From an uncultured Bacteroidales bacterium (GTDB taxonomy: Bacteria > Bacteroidota > Bacteroidia > Bacteroidales > UBA932), in contig CAJOMY010000001.1 of the NCBI GenBank assembly GCA_905235775.1, positions 1 to 43,645 on the forward strand: a stretch of 43,645 nucleotides of DNA. The letters are read 5' to 3'. The position numbers and the translations under genes are program-made. Within the stretch, counting starts at the first letter, position 1, and each line of letters opens with the position of its first letter. Positions 12,794-19,596 of this stretch are shown here, one piece after another. The notes under the pieces are model-generated. The model saw only the letters and a program-made list of their open reading frames with translations, searched no databases and was not told the origin of the DNA.

Positions 12794-12868
12794 ATGATCT
12801 GCCGCAACTGTGTGTATTTTGGCAAGGTGCTGCTGCATCAGCGCCTGCCGCAGCCGGAGTATATGTAA
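12794..12868 (+). CDS. 24-residue CxxC peptide
   Basis: A tiny frame, MICRNCVYFGKVLLHQRLPQ and four more residues, lies 5 bp past the KTSC gene. Its CxxC start looks like the first half of a zinc knuckle, similar to the integrase N-terminus (MICKYC) 500 bp away. It may be the remnant of a longer zinc-ribbon gene rather than a functional protein. Confidence 0.35.
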   Translation: MICRNCVYFGKVLLHQRLPQPEYM

Positions 12869-12883
12869 GGGAGGACAATATTT

Positions 12884-13309
12884 ATGAAAGAAAAGCCGGA
12901 AGTAGGAAAGGCCATTTTGTTTTCTCTGGTAGGAATTGTTGCTTTTATTCTTTGCGAGATCGTTGTCACTCTGGTCATTGGATTATTATTTGCGCTTTTT
13001 CTTCACATTCCCATTCTGAAAAATGTTGTTAGTTTCATTTTCAATATTCGCGGCGACACTCCGGACTTTTTAGCTCTTTTAATTGGAATCGTTGCCGCAT
13101 ACAACGCAGTAGTTTGGATGATATCTCGATTCTGCAATAGCAAAGCGACGGAGAGCCTGTCGCTGGAAATATGCGGTATAACCCTTTTCGTTTTTCATGT
13201 CTTATTCTTCTTCGTTAATCTTATTGGTCATAACGGGATAACTGCAAATATTTTAACTTTGATCGCAGCTTTTATTATGGCAATGCGAGGCGTATCAATG
13301 AAGCAATGA
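12884..13309 (+). CDS. Four-helix membrane protein
   Basis: A 141-residue hydrophobic protein with about four membrane helices (residues 10-40, 60-85, 95-115, 120-138). ATG 12884 follows AGGGAGGAC. No known family is recognised. It ends inside the first codons of the integrase gene (ATGA overlap), so it belongs to the same transcript as the repressor, lipoprotein and KTSC genes. A role in immunity or exclusion in the lysogen is plausible from position. The DNA is AT-rich compared with the integrase. Confidence 0.7.
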   Translation: MKEKPEVGKAILFSLVGIVAFILCEIVVTLVIGLLFALFLHIPILKNVVSFIFNIRGDTPDFLALLIGIVAAYNAVVWMISRFCNSKATESLSLEICGITLFVFHVLFFFVNLIGHNGITANILTLIAAFIMAMRGVSMKQ

Positions 13310-14424
13310 TCTGTAAATACTGTCACAAAGACGGGCTGCCGGACCGCGCTCTCTTCTGTCCCTGGTGTGGGGAGAAACAGATCCGCGCCCGCAAGAAAAA
13401 GGAAGAGCCCAAATACCCCAAATTTCGCGTTCTGGCGGACGGGACGCTGCTGGGGCAGGTGATGATTGACGGTCGGCGGGAAACGATCAAGGCGGCTGAC
13501 GAGGCCAAATACCGGGCCAAAATCGACGGGCTGCGCACCGGCGTGATGGAATTGAAAGCGCACCCGGAAAAGCGGCCTCTTGAGAAGGTCCTCCGGGCCT
13601 ATATCGACAAGAACGATGAAGTCCTCTCCCCCGCCACGATCCGCGGCTATGAAGTGATATACAAAAACCGCTTCAAGTCCTACATGAAAAAGCCCGTCGG
13701 CGAAATCGACTATCAGAAGATGATAAACGCTGAGGCGAAGATCGTCGCGCCAAAGACGCTTAAGAACAGCTGGGCGCTTGTGACCGCTGCGTTCCGCGAT
13801 GCCAAGATCCCGGTCCCGGACGTCAACCTTCCCCAGGTGCCGGAGAGTGACGAGGACTTTCTGGACTATGAGCAGATCCAGGTGTTTCTTGAGGCCATCC
13901 GCGGCGACACCTGCGAGGTCGCCGCGCTGCTGCTGCTTCACAGCCTGCGCATGTCGGAAGTCCTGAAGCTGGACGCCGCCGAGGATATCAAGGACGGCAT
14001 GATCTATGTTCGCGGCGCTGTCGTCCCCGATAAGAACAACAAGCTCGTCGAGAAGAAGACAAACAAAAACAGGACCTCTCGAAGAGAGATCCCGATCATG
14101 ATTCCGCGCCTGATGGAGATCCTTCCGACAGAGGGGAAGGCCGTCACCGTCTGGTCATCCACCGTCAGCAAGCATATCATCAAGGCGTGCGTGCGTGCCG
14201 GCCTGCCGTCCTGTTCTCCCCACGACCTGCGCCGCTCCTTTGCGTCGCTGGCCTATCATCTGAAATGGTCGGAGCGCACCGTGCAGGAGATCGGCGGCTG
14301 GAACGACCTGAACACCGTGCATAAAATCTATGTCAAGCTGTCCCGCAAAGACGTAAACGCCGACGTAGAAAAGATGAAAAATTACTACCAAATTACTACC
14401 ACTTCTTCAAGCCAAGCAAAATAA
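13306..14424 (+). CDS. int: Tyrosine site-specific integrase with N-terminal zinc ribbon
   Basis: A 372-residue tyrosine recombinase that integrates and excises the phage. Residues 3-21 carry CxxC...CxxC (C3, C6, C18, C21), a zinc ribbon not present in most integrases. A short AP2-like arm-binding region (about 38-65) and a core-binding domain (about 75-160) follow. The catalytic domain shows R215 (SLRMSE), H306-x-x-R309 (PHDLRR), W332 and the nucleophile Y342 (KIYVKL). The gene is last in the lysogeny operon and is followed within 25 bp by the attP core. Its last codons contain two integrase arm-type sites. Confidence 0.93.
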   Translation: MICKYCHKDGLPDRALFCPWCGEKQIRARKKKEEPKYPKFRVLADGTLLGQVMIDGRRETIKAADEAKYRAKIDGLRTGVMELKAHPEKRPLEKVLRAYIDKNDEVLSPATIRGYEVIYKNRFKSYMKKPVGEIDYQKMINAEAKIVAPKTLKNSWALVTAAFRDAKIPVPDVNLPQVPESDEDFLDYEQIQVFLEAIRGDTCEVAALLLLHSLRMSEVLKLDAAEDIKDGMIYVRGAVVPDKNNKLVEKKTNKNRTSRREIPIMIPRLMEILPTEGKAVTVWSSTVSKHIIKACVRAGLPSCSPHDLRRSFASLAYHLKWSERTVQEIGGWNDLNTVHKIYVKLSRKDVNADVEKMKNYYQITTTSSSQAK

Positions 14425-14639
14425 CAGCGTTTTTACGCACATGGAAAAGGGTTCAAGTCCCTTCTCCCGCACCAGATAAACAGTCCGATTTGGTTATCAA
14501 ATCGGACTGTTTCTTTCATTTTTCAGCATCTTTCCCATTGAAAAAGTTCGTTTCCGTTTTGGCCGTAGTAATGGTGTATAGCCCGGAAAACACACCAGAA
14601 AAGCCATCTAAACACGCAAATTTACTACTAAATTACTAC
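14379..14639. other. attP: attP region: tRNA 3' end flanked by paired arm sites
   Basis: The core at 14447-14474 is a tRNA 3' end: T-arm AAGGG-TTCAAGT-CCCTT, acceptor strand CTCCCGC, A73 and CCA. The implied acceptor 5' strand GCGGGAG with A73 fits tRNA-Leu best, though this is not certain. Directly repeated AAATTACTAC occurs at 14379-14388 and 14390-14399 (inside int). It recurs as AATTTACTAC at 14619-14628 and AAATTACTAC at 14630-14639. Both pairs have an 11-bp period. An inverted ATTACTAC lies at 14565-14572. This is the expected P/P' arm layout for a tyrosine integrase. Confidence 0.8.
14478..14520 (+). terminator. Terminator just past the attP tRNA end
   Basis: AAACAGTCCGATTTG and CAAATCGGACTGTTT form a perfect 15-bp stem (14478-14512) with a 5-nt loop, followed by a T-rich stretch. 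After integration the host tRNA would be joined to this sequence, so the phage appears to bring a replacement terminator for the tRNA. It also ends int transcription. Confidence 0.85.
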
Positions 14640-14651
14640 GGCTTTTGAAGC

Positions 14652-14683
14652 AAAAAGGAGGCGGTTTCCCGCCTCCCCTTTTG
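14652..14683. terminator. Bidirectional terminator at the end of the late genes
   Basis: GGAGGCGG (14657-14664), loop TTTC and CCGCCTCC (14669-14676) are flanked by A and T runs on both sides. It separates the convergent late operon and lysogeny arm. Confidence 0.88.
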
Positions 14684-15100
14684 TTAACCGCGGAGCTCCC
14701 GCAGGACCTGACCGACAACACGGCGCGTGTAATCGTCGCCGGTTCCCTTCAGCTCCTCGAGCTTGCGAATGGCGTCTTCGCTGGGACCATCCGCCCATGC
14801 GCGGCCACGCTCGACGGCGAATCTGCCGCGCCCATCACGGCGCTCAGATCCTTCCTCGCCCATGTAGCCGGACATGCCGCCCTCATAGGAGCGCCCGCTC
14901 ATGCCGTTGGCATAGCTGCGGCGCGACATGCGGTTGCTGTACTCTTCCTCCTCGGATGCCTCGATCACCTTGCACAGGTTTTTGGTCGCGTGAGCAAGGG
15001 TGTCGATCATGGCGAGAGAGGACGCATTGATCTCGCCCTTCTTGGCGAAGCCCTCCAGCTCCTCCATGAGCTGTTTCTTGAGTTCATAAAGAGCGTGCAT
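14684..15100 (-). CDS. Virion-associated hypothetical protein
   Basis: A 138-residue protein read from ATG 15100, chosen for its AGGAGG site. The N-terminal half (about 1-50) is helical (MHALYELKKQLMEELEGF), and the middle is a glycine/serine/arginine-rich segment (SRRSYANGMSGRSYEGGMSGYMG). The C-terminal helix ends in RRVVGQVLRELRG. Genes with this N-terminus are often the last of the late region in Clostridia phages, from memory. It follows two capsid-decoration-like genes in one operon. Function is unknown. Confidence 0.7.
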   Translation of the reverse strand: MHALYELKKQLMEELEGFAKKGEINASSLAMIDTLAHATKNLCKVIEASEEEEYSNRMSRRSYANGMSGRSYEGGMSGYMGEEGSERRDGRGRFAVERGRAWADGPSEDAIRKLEELKGTGDDYTRRVVGQVLRELRG

Positions 15101-15119
15101 TTTGAAATCCTCCTTCCTT

Positions 15120-15611
15120 TCAGCTTCTGATGCCAGCAAAGTCAAAGACCAGGTTGGCATTGAGCACATTGATAGGCTGCGCGCTGATGTTCCTGACAGA
15201 GACCGAGCTGCAGCGGCAGATCCACGGCACCGACACGATGATGTCAGCGCCGACGTTATCGCCGGTAACGTCGGAGACGAGAGGCACCGTCACAGTCATA
15301 ATGCTGCTCGGGTCGATCTCCCCGTCGATGACAATTGCGAGGCTGATCGGCTCCACCGTCCCGGCTGGGTCGGTGGGCACGGAGATGTTGCAATGGAAAG
15401 CGCACTCGTAGTTTGCAGAGGGGAGCGGCCCGCAGCAGCACGACCTACGGAAGCTGTAGCCCATTGTCGTGGGAGACGCCAGGCGAAACAGCCCGCTTTC
15501 GTCCCGGTGGTAGATCAGGCCTCGATTGCAGGGGACAGGAGATTCCGTGAAGATGACGCTGCCGTTGGGCTGCACCACTTGGAGTGCATTGGCACTGTAC
15601 TCAGCAGCCAT
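15120..15611 (-). CDS. Cysteine-rich beta-sandwich (TNF/jelly-roll-like) structural protein
   Basis: A 163-residue protein from ATG 15611 (AGGAGGTGACGTC before it; an upstream in-frame start lacks such a site). It reads as alternating beta strands with a cluster RSCCCGPL and several other cysteines. The pattern is similar to the C-terminal trimeric domains of collagen-like and phage surface proteins. It lies between a glycine-rich membrane-like protein and the final late gene. A decoration or adhesion role on the capsid is plausible. Cysteine richness is unusual for a virion protein. Confidence 0.6.
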   Translation of the reverse strand: MAAEYSANALQVVQPNGSVIFTESPVPCNRGLIYHRDESGLFRLASPTTMGYSFRRSCCCGPLPSANYECAFHCNISVPTDPAGTVEPISLAIVIDGEIDPSSIMTVTVPLVSDVTGDNVGADIIVSVPWICRCSSVSVRNISAQPINVLNANLVFDFAGIRS

Positions 15612-15625
15612 GACGTCACCTCCTA

Positions 15626-16462
15626 TCAACCGATGAAGCCGTTATTGCCACAACCGCACCCGTAGCCCTGATTGCAGCAGCTCGGGTTCTGTACGATATA
15701 GGCCGGGATCGGTGCAGGATTGAGGATTGCGGTCTGACGCGCGTTGTCGGCCAGGATCTGCGCGGTCTGCGCAGTCTGAGAGGCCGCCAGGTTCGCCATG
15801 TTGAGCTGCGTGCGCAGGTTGTCGTTCTCCCGACGCTCGGCCTGGAGCTCCTGATCGCACAGCTTGTCGAGGATGCGCTGCGTGTTCGCGGTCTGATTGG
15901 TCAGCAGATCGCGGACGCCGTTGGACAGGGCCTCGCGGTCAGCGCAGTTCTCGCTCTGGACGAGCGCGGAGAGGTTGGCCGTGGCGAGACGGTTCTCGCA
16001 GCAGCAGTCGGCGAACTTGCTCTGCATCGCAAAGCTGTTCTGCATGTCGGCAATCTGGTTCGCATAGAGCTGCTGAGAGATCGCGTTCTGAGCGCCGGAG
16101 ATCGAGGAATTGACGCCGGCAAAGCCGCCGCACAGGCTGTTCTGAACGTCGCCGAAGCCGCTGGTAATGGCGTTCTGCAGGTTACCGAACGCGGTCTGCG
16201 TGGCGAGCTGATTCACAGCAGCGTCGGTGTTGGCATTGACGCCGGACATGATGCTCTGCTGGCCGTTGAGCAGCCAGGGGAAATCATAGCCGAGCATGCC
16301 GCCGCCGAAGCCGCCCATGCCCCAGCCGCCGCCGAAGGCAAGCAGAAGCAGGAGAATCCACCATCCATCACCGCCGAAGCCGTTGTTTCCGTAGCCGCCG
16401 GCATAAGCAGGTGCCACAGGCATATACATGCCGGTGCCGGAGCCGTTTTCAGTGAGAGACAT
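15626..16462 (-). CDS. Gly/Ala-rich protein with one hydrophobic segment
   Basis: A 278-residue protein. Residues about 20-60 form a glycine-rich hydrophobic stretch (WWILLLLLAFGGGWG). A long alanine/asparagine/glutamine-rich helical region (about 70-240) with repeated Q-x-x-x-N patterns follows, and the end is cysteine-rich (CCNQGYGCGCGNNG). CCC also occurs near the middle. Similar proteins appear in this operon position in Firmicutes phages, but none has a settled function. It could line the membrane or coat the virion. Confidence 0.65.
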   Translation of the reverse strand: MSLTENGSGTGMYMPVAPAYAGGYGNNGFGGDGWWILLLLLAFGGGWGMGGFGGGMLGYDFPWLLNGQQSIMSGVNANTDAAVNQLATQTAFGNLQNAITSGFGDVQNSLCGGFAGVNSSISGAQNAISQQLYANQIADMQNSFAMQSKFADCCCENRLATANLSALVQSENCADREALSNGVRDLLTNQTANTQRILDKLCDQELQAERRENDNLRTQLNMANLAASQTAQTAQILADNARQTAILNPAPIPAYIVQNPSCCNQGYGCGCGNNGFIG

Positions 16463-16522
16463 ATTCGTTTTCCTTTCAAAATATATTTATGCCAACCGCC
16501 TGTGCACCGACGGGGAGCATAC

Positions 16523-16747
16523 CTACCGCCTCATGCGGCCCATCATCTGCATAGCCTGCTGATATCTGGCCTGCGGGACCTGCCCGCTCTGCATGAGGTG
16601 CTGGACGATCTGTTGGGGATTGGTGAGATTTGCCGGGACATTCAGCCCGGCCTGCTGAAGAACAGCAGCGGGATTTTGCTTGAGCTGCGAAAGCATCTGC
16701 ATCGGATTCATCTGTGTCTGCTGCCCGAGCTGCTCAAAAAGGCTCAT
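16523..16747 (-). CDS. Small Met/Gln-rich protein
   Basis: A 74-residue protein rich in Met and Gln (FEQLGQQTQMNPMQMLSQLK), with a helical C-terminus ending in RMRR. The start overlaps the preceding gene by ATGA. The composition resembles that gene, so the two may act together or share origin. Function unknown; position suggests a virion or head-associated part. Confidence 0.65.
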   Translation of the reverse strand: MSLFEQLGQQTQMNPMQMLSQLKQNPAAVLQQAGLNVPANLTNPQQIVQHLMQSGQVPQARYQQAMQMMGRMRR

Positions 16748-17145
16748 TCCTCCACCGCCTCCTTCTTCGTCCTGCGCGGCGTCAGAGCGCTCAGACGCTC
16801 CTCCAACTCCTCGCGCGTCACATAGACCGCCGGATCGAACGCCGGGGCCTGCGGGGCAGGCGGGCGCTTGTCGTAGATATCCAGCGTGTAGCCGTTCGCC
16901 TGCGCGGTCTTGATGATGATCGCGCTCTCATCCTTGAGAATGAACATCTGGGATGTTCCCGCGCCCACGTTTGACTGTCGGATCTCGTCGATGCTGCCAG
17001 CCTGGATGATATCTGCGTGGATCGTCGGGAGCGTCATCTGCGGTGCCGGCTGCATGGGCTGCTGCATCTGATAGGCCTGCTGCATCGGCTGGATGTAAGA
17101 GGGGTAGCTGCCGGGAACATACGGGTTAAAATTCGGCATGGTCAT
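16744..17145 (-). CDS. Virion-associated protein with Pro/Gln-rich N-terminus
   Basis: A 133-residue protein. The first 40 residues are disordered and rich in Pro, Gln and Met. A compact domain follows (about 45-95) with GTSQMFILKDESAIIIKTAQANGY, a pattern found in small structural proteins of many gut phages. The end has a short coiled-coil helix (VTREELEERLSAL) and a basic tail. It overlaps genes on both sides by ATGA. A role in head maturation or decoration is inferred from neighbours. Confidence 0.65.
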   Translation of the reverse strand: MTMPNFNPYVPGSYPSYIQPMQQAYQMQQPMQPAPQMTLPTIHADIIQAGSIDEIRQSNVGAGTSQMFILKDESAIIIKTAQANGYTLDIYDKRPPAPQAPAFDPAVYVTREELEERLSALTPRRTKKEAVEE

Positions 17146-17522
17146 TCATCCTTTCTGTACCAGAAGTAAAAAATGGTTTCGTCGCCACAGTCGAAAATAT
17201 CGAACCAGTCGCCGTCGATGACCGTGACCACGTGCCGGTCCATCCCAAGCAGGAAGGTCCCCTTGGGATTGTCCCGGCTGAAATCCCGGACGGTGTAACA
17301 GTCCGGGCACGTTTCCGGGAGGGCTTTGCGATAGAAACCGTTTTGCCGGAGGACAGAGCCCCACACGCTGTTGATCTCCATCATGTCGCCCATCTGCATG
17401 CCGGCCAGCGCGATAATCAGATAGGTGGTCTCCCAGTCCTTCCCGATGGCGAGCGATACCGCCCGCACCGCGCAGTCTGTCACGCGCCTTCCTACCGGGT
17501 TCGGGTTAAATTCACGAAACAT
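17142..17522 (-). CDS. Papain-like (C39-like) cysteine peptidase homologue
   Basis: A 126-residue protein from ATG 17522. It starts MFREFNPNPVGRRVTDCAVR with candidate nucleophile C17 at the head of a helix. It ends with RHVVTVIDGDWFDIFDCGDE, giving His97 and Asp111, which is the C...H...D order and spacing of small C39-like papain folds. No signal peptide or wall-binding domain is present, so a lytic role seems unlikely; processing of a virion protein is possible. A 22-residue gene overlaps its start. It opens the last late operon after two terminators. Confidence 0.65.
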   Translation of the reverse strand: MFREFNPNPVGRRVTDCAVRAVSLAIGKDWETTYLIIALAGMQMGDMMEINSVWGSVLRQNGFYRKALPETCPDCYTVRDFSRDNPKGTFLLGMDRHVVTVIDGDWFDIFDCGDETIFYFWYRKDE

Positions 17523-17580
17523 CGTCCTCGCCCTCTTTCCAGAAGAGATCATCGTCGAGGACCCACTCGTTGTCGTACAT
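17512..17580 (-). CDS. 22-residue acidic leader peptide gene
   Basis: A tiny frame with ATG 17580 behind AGAAAGAAGG, and a TGA stop that overlaps the peptidase start. It reads MYDNEWVLDDDLFWKEGEDD plus two residues and is strongly acidic. Coupling to the peptidase gene suggests a leader or small partner. I recall similar peptides ahead of this peptidase in related phages. Confidence 0.55.
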   Translation of the reverse strand: MYDNEWVLDDDLFWKEGEDDVS

Positions 17581-17609
17581 ATCAGCACCTTCTTTCTGGA
17601 AAAAGTGTA

Positions 17610-17653
17610 TAAAAAAAGCTGCTGTCAGGCCATGAAGCCAAACAGCAGCTTTT
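17610..17653. terminator. Second of two tandem terminators after the lysis operon
   Basis: AAGCTGCTGT (17616-17625) and ACAGCAGCTT (17642-17651) form a perfect 10-bp stem. On the minus strand the stem is followed by a run of seven T, and short T runs flank it on the other strand, so it may act both ways. Confidence 0.85.
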
Positions 17654-17682
17654 CAGCATCTTTCATGAAGTTTTCCGGAAAT

Positions 17683-17711
17683 AAAAAAAGCGCCCCACGC
17701 GGGGGCGCTTA
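17683..17711 (-). terminator. First of two tandem terminators after the lysis operon
   Basis: AAGCGCCCC (17688-17696) and GGGGCGCTT (17702-17710) pair around a 5-nt loop, with seven T on the minus strand after the stem. It overlaps the stop codon of the HTH gene. Confidence 0.88.
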
Positions 17712-17951
17712 AGAAATCATGTGTGAAAATACGATCGTGCTGGTCTCCTTGATGATATCGGAACACCGTCTCGGCGTGATATCAAATTGCTCTGACAGCG
17801 CTTCAATCGGTATGTGATCCAGCATGCGGGTCAGGAAGATCTGCCGGTTCCGGTCGTGATGCACATACTGATTCGCCAGCTCGATCAATTCATCCGTCGA
17901 GTGTTGCTTGATCAGCGCTTGGATCTCCTTGTACGAATAGATTTCCTCCAT
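17709..17951 (-). CDS. HTH / sigma-region-4-like small protein
   Basis: An 80-residue protein. Residues about 30-70 read like a sigma-70 region 4 or similar HTH (RQIFLTRMLDHIPIEALSEQFDITPRRCSDIIKE). ATG 17951 follows GAGGGAGT. It overlaps the upstream membrane-protein gene by 62 bp in another frame and is the last gene before two strong terminators. An HTH protein at the end of the lysis operon could be a late transcription regulator, possibly acting on the recurrent GGCGGGGATTAA promoter element; that link is a guess. Confidence 0.65.
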   Translation of the reverse strand: MEEIYSYKEIQALIKQHSTDELIELANQYVHHDRNRQIFLTRMLDHIPIEALSEQFDITPRRCSDIIKETSTIVFSHMIS

Positions 17952-18195
17952 CCTGTACTCCCTCTTCTGTGCGGTTCTGGAAGAAGTCCATCCAAGTGTT
18001 GTTCATATCCTTATAGGCATACAGGAAGCAGCACACCGTGATGATGAGCGTGACGCAGACCGTAATCAACGCGGTCAGAAGTCTTTTGTTGCTACTGTCC
18101 ATTTTATCAAGCGCCTCTTTACTGGATCTCTGCAGCTTATCGCAGACGGCCTCATGGATATAAAAAGGGACCTCTTCATACTTTTTTTCTTCCAT
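17890..18195 (-). CDS. Single-span membrane protein of the lysis region
   Basis: A 101-residue protein. The first 40 residues are charged and cytoplasmic (MEEKKYEEVPFYIHEAVCDKLQ). One membrane helix follows (about 39-62, LLTALITVCVTLIITVCCFLYAY), then an acidic C-terminus. ATG 18195 follows AAAAGGAGATC. It lies downstream of holin and overlaps the HTH gene by 62 bp. It may assist the holin or anchor a complex; no family is recognised. Confidence 0.6.
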   Translation of the reverse strand: MEEKKYEEVPFYIHEAVCDKLQRSSKEALDKMDSSNKRLLTALITVCVTLIITVCCFLYAYKDMNNTWMDFFQNRTEEGVQDGGNLFVQGDPSADQATLDG

Positions 18196-18248
18196 GCCTG
18201 TGATCTCCTTTTCTTTTTTGGAGATTATACCACCCTATCCAGTTGTTT

Positions 18249-18458
18249 TCAAGGCTCCTTGTCCTTGTTGTACTGCGCCGTGCTGATTCCGAGCAGAGCG
18301 CCCAACAGCGTGCAGATGACGGTGGCGGACTTGGCGATCTCATCGGCGAGAGGCCAGCCCCAGATGCCTGCGAATCCGACATAGGCCGTCGCCAGCGCCG
18401 GGATGACGATCATGGTGACCCATTTGAGAACATCGTACACTTTGTCATTGAGTTTCAT
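18249..18458 (-). CDS. Holin (phi-LC3 type)
   Basis: A 69-residue protein with two membrane helices (about 12-33 and 43-60). It has the layout of phi-LC3-family holins: NDKVYDVLKWVTMIVIPALATAYVG, then W-pair and EIAKSATVICTLLGALLGIS. Holins open the membrane so the endolysin reaches the wall. It lies downstream of the endolysin and a helper-like membrane protein in one operon, the reverse of the more common holin-endolysin order. Confidence 0.85.
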   Translation of the reverse strand: MKLNDKVYDVLKWVTMIVIPALATAYVGFAGIWGWPLADEIAKSATVICTLLGALLGISTAQYNKDKEP

Positions 18459-18470
18459 TTTTTCTCCTCC

Positions 18471-18749
18471 TCATGTGTTGTGCGCCTTTTCATTCAGGTG
18501 CTTCTCTATTTTGGTGATTGCTTCGTGCACGGGCCCGTCGGCTCCCTGCTCGGCGAGGCCCTTCAGGCAGGCCAGTACTCCATAGGTCAGAATGGCCTGT
18601 TCGGACTGGATGTCCTGAATAATACGATCCTGCTCTTTCTGTCTTTTCACGAAATCGTATCCCCTATTATAAATTGCGATCAAAGCTCCGATTGCCGCCA
18701 GAAAAGCGGCAAACGAAATGATCGTGTTGGGAGTGATCGTCACGCTCAT
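18471..18749 (-). CDS. Membrane protein with coiled-coil tail (holin-associated)
   Basis: A 92-residue protein with an N-terminal membrane helix (about 8-26, IISFAAFLAAIGALIAIY) and a charged helical tail (FVKRQKEQDRIIQDIQSEQAIL). Its start overlaps the endolysin stop by ATGA, and holin follows 12 bp later. Small proteins of this type lie beside holins in many Clostridia phages. A helper or regulator of lysis is the natural reading. Confidence 0.7.
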   Translation of the reverse strand: MSVTITPNTIISFAAFLAAIGALIAIYNRGYDFVKRQKEQDRIIQDIQSEQAILTYGVLACLKGLAEQGADGPVHEAITKIEKHLNEKAHNT

Positions 18750-19501
18750 ACCGTCACCCCCAGCAGCGCCGCCCAGGTCTTGGCGCCGATTACGCCGTCA
18801 GGCGTCAGGCCCTTGACGGTCTGATAACGAAGGACCGCTCCATAGGTGTTGTCGCCGAATTCGCCGTCGGACCCGTAGGGCCCGCAGCGGTAGCCGCGGC
18901 CGATCAGGAGGATCTGCACCGCTCTCACGGTCTCGCCCGTAGCGCCATACCGCACCACCGGCAGCGATGCCGTCGGCAGCTCCGGTGCACTGTCGTTTTG
19001 AGGCGTGGCCGGAGAATCCACCGGATCCGCGTCGTTCTGAGCCGAAGACTCCCCCGCCTCCTCGTACCGCAAAACGCAGTCCCACGGGAAGTTATAGTAA
19101 TTCTGCTGGGTGATCTCCCGCCCGGTCTGATCGCCCGGAGCGCCGCCGGTCGTGGTGTTGCGCTCATTGATCCGGGCCGCGACGATCCTGCCGGAGCCCG
19201 TCACCATCGCGGTGTGCGCCGCGTAGTTGAGCAGCACGTCGCCGGGCTGCATACCGCTCCCGGTCGCGAGGTTGACGCGCTGCGTCACGTCCTTAAAGCC
19301 GCAGGCCAGGAACGCGCCGCGCATGTTGCCGGTGTAGCTGGCCCCGGCCTCGCGGACCGTCACGCCCACGCTCTCCCACGCGGAGATCACGAGGCTGCTA
19401 CAGTCGTAGTCCGGGCCCCAGCGGCTGGCCTGATCATAGCCGTGCGCGGGATTGTTGGCGATGGCCACCGCCCATGCAACGGCGCCTTCTGCTTTACTCA
19501 T
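18746..19501 (-). CDS. Endolysin: NlpC/P60-type peptidase plus peptidoglycan-binding domain
   Basis: A 251-residue wall hydrolase. The N-terminal domain (about 1-150) is NlpC/P60-like, with nucleophile C34 in DYDCSSL, H96 in NYAAHTAMV and a GDVLL strand before the His. A Ser/Pro-rich linker (about 152-178) leads to a C-terminal peptidoglycan-binding domain of the PG_binding_1 type (about 182-248; GATGETVRAVQILLIGRGY ... DGEFGDNTYGAVLRYQ ... GVIGAKTWAALL). The domains predict cleavage of stem peptides in a Gram-positive wall. It lacks a signal peptide, so it depends on the holin. It is coupled to a 32-residue membrane peptide upstream. Confidence 0.92.
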   Translation of the reverse strand: MSKAEGAVAWAVAIANNPAHGYDQASRWGPDYDCSSLVISAWESVGVTVREAGASYTGNMRGAFLACGFKDVTQRVNLATGSGMQPGDVLLNYAAHTAMVTGSGRIVAARINERNTTTGGAPGDQTGREITQQNYYNFPWDCVLRYEEAGESSAQNDADPVDSPATPQNDSAPELPTASLPVVRYGATGETVRAVQILLIGRGYRCGPYGSDGEFGDNTYGAVLRYQTVKGLTPDGVIGAKTWAALLGVTV

Positions 19502-19596
19502 TCCTCACTCCTCCCCGCTACAACACAGAGGCAGGTAAACACCACACCGATGCCCGTACATAACGGGCAAATCCACAAGAGATGCAAAGGACTCAT
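19498..19596 (-). CDS. 32-residue membrane peptide before the endolysin
   Basis: A short frame with ATG 19596 overlapping the stop of the carbohydrate-binding gene and a TGA overlapping the endolysin start. Residues about 4-27 are one hydrophobic span (LLWICPLCTGIGVVFTCLC) and the end is charged. Coupling on both sides supports a real gene. It may be a small pinholin or holin regulator, by position only. Confidence 0.65.
   Translation of the reverse strand: MSPLHLLWICPLCTGIGVVFTCLCVVAGRSEE

Noticed and set aside
14447..14474. Complete tRNA gene
   Set aside because: Only the T-arm and acceptor 3' strand are present; the upstream bases do not form D- or anticodon arms, so it is an attP remnant.
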